From Adlercreutzia shanghongiae (lineage in GTDB: Bacteria > Actinomycetota > Coriobacteriia > Coriobacteriales > Eggerthellaceae), in the NCBI RefSeq assembly GCF_035830635.1, contig NZ_JAYMFI010000036.1, positions 1-8,459 of the forward strand: 8,459 nt of DNA, read 5' to 3'. The position numbers and the translations under genes were made by a program. Numbering within the stretch: position 1 is the stretch's first letter; each line of letters starts with the position of its first letter. Positions 6,461 through 8,459 of the stretch are shown here, one piece after another. The notes under the pieces are model-generated. The model searched no databases. It saw nothing but the letters and a program-made list of their open reading frames with translations, and was not told where the DNA came from.

Positions 6461-7870
6461 ATGCCACAGAGAAGAACCGCGCCCACGCGGCGCGTTACTG
6501 CAAAACAACCGAAATCCGTCGCATTGCCCGGAGGCCATGAGGTCCTGCTCACGCGTCGTCATTTCCTGTACGGCGTGGCCGGCGTTGCCGCCGTGGCCGT
6601 CGTGGGCGGAGGCGCCGCCTGGGCCGCGGGCAAGTCTGACGACGATGACGCCCTCAAAAGGCTGAAGGTGCCCGAAGATGCCGTCACGACGTCGAACGAC
6701 CTGGAAGAGATGGAAAACTACGAAGACGCCGTCACCCTCGTCGGCTCGGCGAAGCTGCCCTTCGGCACGCTTGTCTGGTGCAGCGATGACGCCGTTGCCG
6801 CTTGCCTTCTTCCCACAGAAAGCGCCAAGCCCTTAGCTGAAGTGGGCCTGCTTGATCTGGCCTCCGCCGAGTGCACCACCATCATCGAGCACGCCGTGGG
6901 CGAAGACAAGGGTTTCGAGATTTACGACGTGCGCGCCAACAGCGCCGGCGTCATTTGGACCGAAGCCGACATTCTGGACAACATCTGGCGCGTCTACAGC
7001 GCCGCCCTTTCCGGCACGACGCTCGGCGAGCCCCAACTGCTCGACGAGGGCGATGTGAACTGGGAGATGCCCACGCTGGCCGTAGCCGGCGGCTTCGGCT
7101 TCTGGCAACGCCTGCCGCAGCTGGAGGGCAACGCTCGCGTGGAGGATTCGCTGCTCAAGCGCGCTGCGTTCGGCACTGCCGATGCCCAGGTCGTCTACGC
7201 CTCCCAGGGCCGCATGGCCTGTCCGCCCACCTCGTGCGGCGAGAGCATCGTAGCAACGCCCCGCGCCCGCACGAGCGGCACCTATTACCAGCTTACGCAC
7301 CTGGATGCCGCCACCGGCGAGGTGACCGACGCCTGCGTGCTGCCCTCTTCCATGAAGCCGATGGAGTGCGGCTGGGGCAAAACCGGCTTCAGCTTCGCCT
7401 TCGACGGCATCTACAGCTACGGCGAGGGCATTGCGAATTTGGGCACCTACCTGCCTTTGGAGTCTCCCGAAGCCGTCTCGCTTACGGCCGTGAACGAGGA
7501 AGAGGCCCAAGCCGAGGAAAACGAGGTGAAAGGCGAGGCGCCCTATCTGCCCGCCGCAAACGCCAACGCTGGCACGGCGGCCTACAGCGACGTGCCCTGG
7601 TTCCGCTTCGCCGCCAACCCCTACACCGTACCGTCGTGGTGTGGAAACTGGCTTCTGATAAGGGGAAACACCCAAGTGGTCGCCATCGACCTGGCGGGGT
7701 ACCGCTACGCTCCTCTGCCTCTGGAAGAGGGGTCGAACGACTACAACGACTATCTCGCCTCCACGCACATGGGCAACCGCGCCGTCACTTTCAGCAATGT
7801 GGACTACACTCCCATCGGCGGCGAGCAGCAAAAACACTGCCTCGTCCGCATCTGGGAACCAGCAAGCTAG
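6461..7870 (+). CDS. Tat-exported (or Tat-anchored) protein of unknown function, cysteine-containing
   Basis: This 469-residue protein has a long basic N-region, the twin-arginine motif LTRRHFLYG with Arg32/Arg33, a hydrophobic stretch at about 36-54 and a possible signal-peptidase site after AWA (residue 55). Tat signals mark proteins exported already folded. The mature part has no domain I can name. Repeated short beta-like segments ending in Trp, Tyr or Phe (for example VIWTEAD and IWRVYSAALSG) suggest a beta-propeller, which is inference. Nine cysteines (107, 115, 138, 254, 259, 292, 303, 394, 460) include CPPTSC, and a Glu-rich linker lies at 345-358. The ATG at 6461 is the first start after an in-frame TGA at 6446, and later in-frame starts would cut into the Tat signal. 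No ribosome site precedes it, which fits leaderless initiation. It is divergent from the response regulator and may be its target. Confidence 0.85.
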   Translation: MPQRRTAPTRRVTAKQPKSVALPGGHEVLLTRRHFLYGVAGVAAVAVVGGGAAWAAGKSDDDDALKRLKVPEDAVTTSNDLEEMENYEDAVTLVGSAKLPFGTLVWCSDDAVAACLLPTESAKPLAEVGLLDLASAECTTIIEHAVGEDKGFEIYDVRANSAGVIWTEADILDNIWRVYSAALSGTTLGEPQLLDEGDVNWEMPTLAVAGGFGFWQRLPQLEGNARVEDSLLKRAAFGTADAQVVYASQGRMACPPTSCGESIVATPRARTSGTYYQLTHLDAATGEVTDACVLPSSMKPMECGWGKTGFSFAFDGIYSYGEGIANLGTYLPLESPEAVSLTAVNEEEAQAEENEVKGEAPYLPAANANAGTAAYSDVPWFRFAANPYTVPSWCGNWLLIRGNTQVVAIDLAGYRYAPLPLEEGSNDYNDYLASTHMGNRAVTFSNVDYTPIGGEQQKHCLVRIWEPAS

Positions 7871-7890
7871 GGCAGTCGGAGAGTTAAGGA

Positions 7891-7924
7891 GCTAGCGAGC
7901 TAAGACGGCTAGCGAGCTAAGACG
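7891..7924. repeat. Perfect 17-bp tandem repeat, two copies
   Basis: The unit GCTAGCGAGCTAAGACG occurs at 7891-7907 and immediately again at 7908-7924. Its last 14 bases also open the second copy of the adjoining 39-bp repeat, so AGCGAGCTAAGACG appears three times (7894, 7911, 7950). It starts 21 bases past the stop codon of the Tat-exported protein, whose own last bases (AGCAAGCTAG) resemble the unit. Confidence 0.9.
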
Positions 7925-7992
7925 CCCCTCGTTGGAGGTCATTGAGCCAAGCGAGCTAAGACGCCCCTCGTTGGAGGTCATTGAGCCAAGCG
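7911..7992. repeat. Perfect 39-bp tandem repeat, two copies plus 4 bases
   Basis: Copies at 7911-7949 and 7950-7988 are identical, and AGCG of a third follows. The 39-base period is a multiple of three, so one plus-strand frame reads SELRRPSLEVIEP twice and the minus strand reads MTSNEGRLSSLGS then MTSNEGRLSSLAV. Neither reading has a ribosome site or sensible length, so coding is unlikely here. Each copy contains a small CCTC-GTTG-GAGG hairpin. It is probably a dispersed repeat, expanded locally. Confidence 0.9.
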
Positions 7993-8002
7993 GCCGTTAA
8001 AG

Positions 8003-8112
8003 CGTCCGCATCCCCCTTATCGTCCATATCCCCCTTTTTTGTGCCCACATCCGCTTTGTGTCCACATCCCCTTTATCGTCCATATCCCTCTTAGCGTCCA
8101 TATCCCTTTTAT
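8003..8112. repeat. Six-unit tandem array of an 18-bp repeat
   Basis: Units begin at 8003, 8021, 8041, 8059, 8077 and 8095. All are 18 bp except the second, which is 20. The consensus is close to CGTCCATATCCCCTTTAT. Units 2, 5 and 6 share CGTCCATATCCC exactly, while units 1, 3 and 4 have diverged (CGTCCGCATC, GTGCCCACATC, TGTCCACATC). The same core recurs once inverted (8149-8157) and once direct (8251-8259) further right, so the array belongs to the larger element there. On the minus strand the units read as degenerate GIWT hexapeptides, but the 20-bp unit breaks the frame. Confidence 0.88.
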
Positions 8113-8129
8113 TTGGCAAGCACGACGCC

Positions 8130-8278
8130 AAACCGGGCAAAAAAGGGCGATATGGACGCTATTTCCCTGGAATTCGAAAGCACTCAGCAAATCAGCGCAG
8201 AGAAATACCAGGTCAAAGAGTTGATGCTCGCCTTCGGGCTGGTGCGCGGTGTCCATATCGCCCGTTTTTGCCCAGTTT
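8130..8278. repeat. 30-bp imperfect inverted repeat around an 89-base interior
   Basis: Bases 8130-8159 pair with 8249-8278: 28 of 30 positions can pair (27 Watson-Crick, one G-U), with two mismatches. The arms contain the same GTCCATATC core as the tandem array plus an A/T-run and GGGC. The interior (8160-8248) has further complementary segments: TATTTC with GAAATA (8160-8165, 8202-8207), ACCAG with CTGGT (8207-8211, 8239-8243), and a GCC-TTCG-GGC tetraloop hairpin (8230-8239). This may be a small non-autonomous mobile element or a structured RNA; no transposase or promoter is seen to decide. Confidence 0.75.
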
Positions 8279-8359
8279 ATTCCCAGCGTTGGCAAATAAC
8301 GCCGTTTTGGACAGTATCCCAGCCCCGACCGCCCGATCGGCGCCCAAGGGGGGTGTTCC

Positions 8360-8365
8360 TATAGT
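8360..8365 (+). promoter_or_regulatory. Possible -10 hexamer ahead of the terminal terminator
   Basis: TATAGT matches TATAAT at 5 of 6 positions but has no good -35 and no TG extension. If used, a transcript from about 8372 would reach the terminator at 8414-8443, giving an RNA of around 70 bases. The evidence is weak. Apart from this, 8279-8413 shows no gene. Confidence 0.2.
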
Positions 8366-8413
8366 TTTGTCAACTGATTTCCTCGATTGATTTTCACCAA
8401 GAAGGCAATGCTG

Positions 8414-8443
8414 GCGCAGGACCCACGAGCCCTGCGCTTTTCT
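8414..8443 (+). terminator. Rho-independent terminator on the plus strand
   Basis: GCGCAGG (8414-8420) pairs with CCTGCGC (8431-8437) over 7 bp around a 10-base loop, and TTTTCT follows directly. No plus-strand gene ends nearby: the Tat-exported protein stops 544 bases earlier. It either ends a long untranslated tail through the repeats or a small RNA in this gap. Confidence 0.65.
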
Positions 8444-8459
8444 ATGGGGGAGGGCCGGC

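Noticed and set aside
6833..7887. Long frames in other phases across the Tat-exported protein, on both strands
   Set aside because: The frame starting at 6461 has a Tat signal and a balanced composition. The others are Arg/His-rich shadows.
8003..8112. CRISPR array
   Set aside because: The units are contiguous with no spacers, diverge from each other, and no cas gene is present.
8112..8132. TTTGGC/GCCAAA stem-loop as a terminator
   Set aside because: The 6-bp stem with a 9-base loop is not followed by a T-run on either strand.
8017..8295. A 92-codon minus-strand frame reading degenerate GIWT repeats
   Set aside because: It starts with TTG without a ribosome site, consists largely of the repeat array and inverted repeat, and the frame is broken at the 20-bp unit. 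A decayed repeat gene cannot be excluded, but a live gene is unsupported.

Overview
The window is high-GC DNA with long open antisense frames, a single-chain purine synthetase of the clostridial/coriobacterial type, an OmpR-type two-component pair and a Tat-exported protein. Together these suggest an anaerobic actinobacterium of the class Coriobacteriia, probably Eggerthellaceae. The placement is inference from protein style and composition; no marker gene proves it.

Positions 1 to 6282 are read on the minus strand. In transcription order (right to left) they hold an OmpR/PhoB-type response regulator (6282 to 5572), its sensor histidine kinase (5528 to 3957), a perfect 10-bp terminator-like hairpin, then purC (3753 to 2872), a small two-helix membrane protein of unknown function (2859 to 2131) whose ribosome site sits on the purC stop codon, another terminator, and the 5' part of purL (1957 to beyond base 1). 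purL and purC supply two steps of de novo purine synthesis: FGAR to FGAM, and CAIR to SAICAR. The membrane protein appears translationally coupled to purC. A clear extended -10 element lies upstream of purC, so purC is probably expressed independently of the two-component pair. The purL leader holds two palindromes and a LacI-type-looking dyad but no convincing promoter.

The plus strand carries one convincing gene (6461 to 7870), divergent from the response regulator. It encodes a 469-residue protein with a twin-arginine signal and nine cysteines. It has no Shine-Dalgarno sequence and its ATG lies 6 bases after an extended -10 element, which points to a leaderless mRNA. A direct repeat in the shared intergenic region could be a response-regulator site.

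Positions 7871 to 8459 hold no convincing gene and are built from repeats: a 17-bp tandem pair, a perfect 39-bp tandem pair, a six-unit array of about 18 bp, and a 30-bp inverted repeat made of the same core motif around an 89-base interior. A rho-independent terminator on the plus strand closes the window. This repeat block is the least explained part of the sequence.
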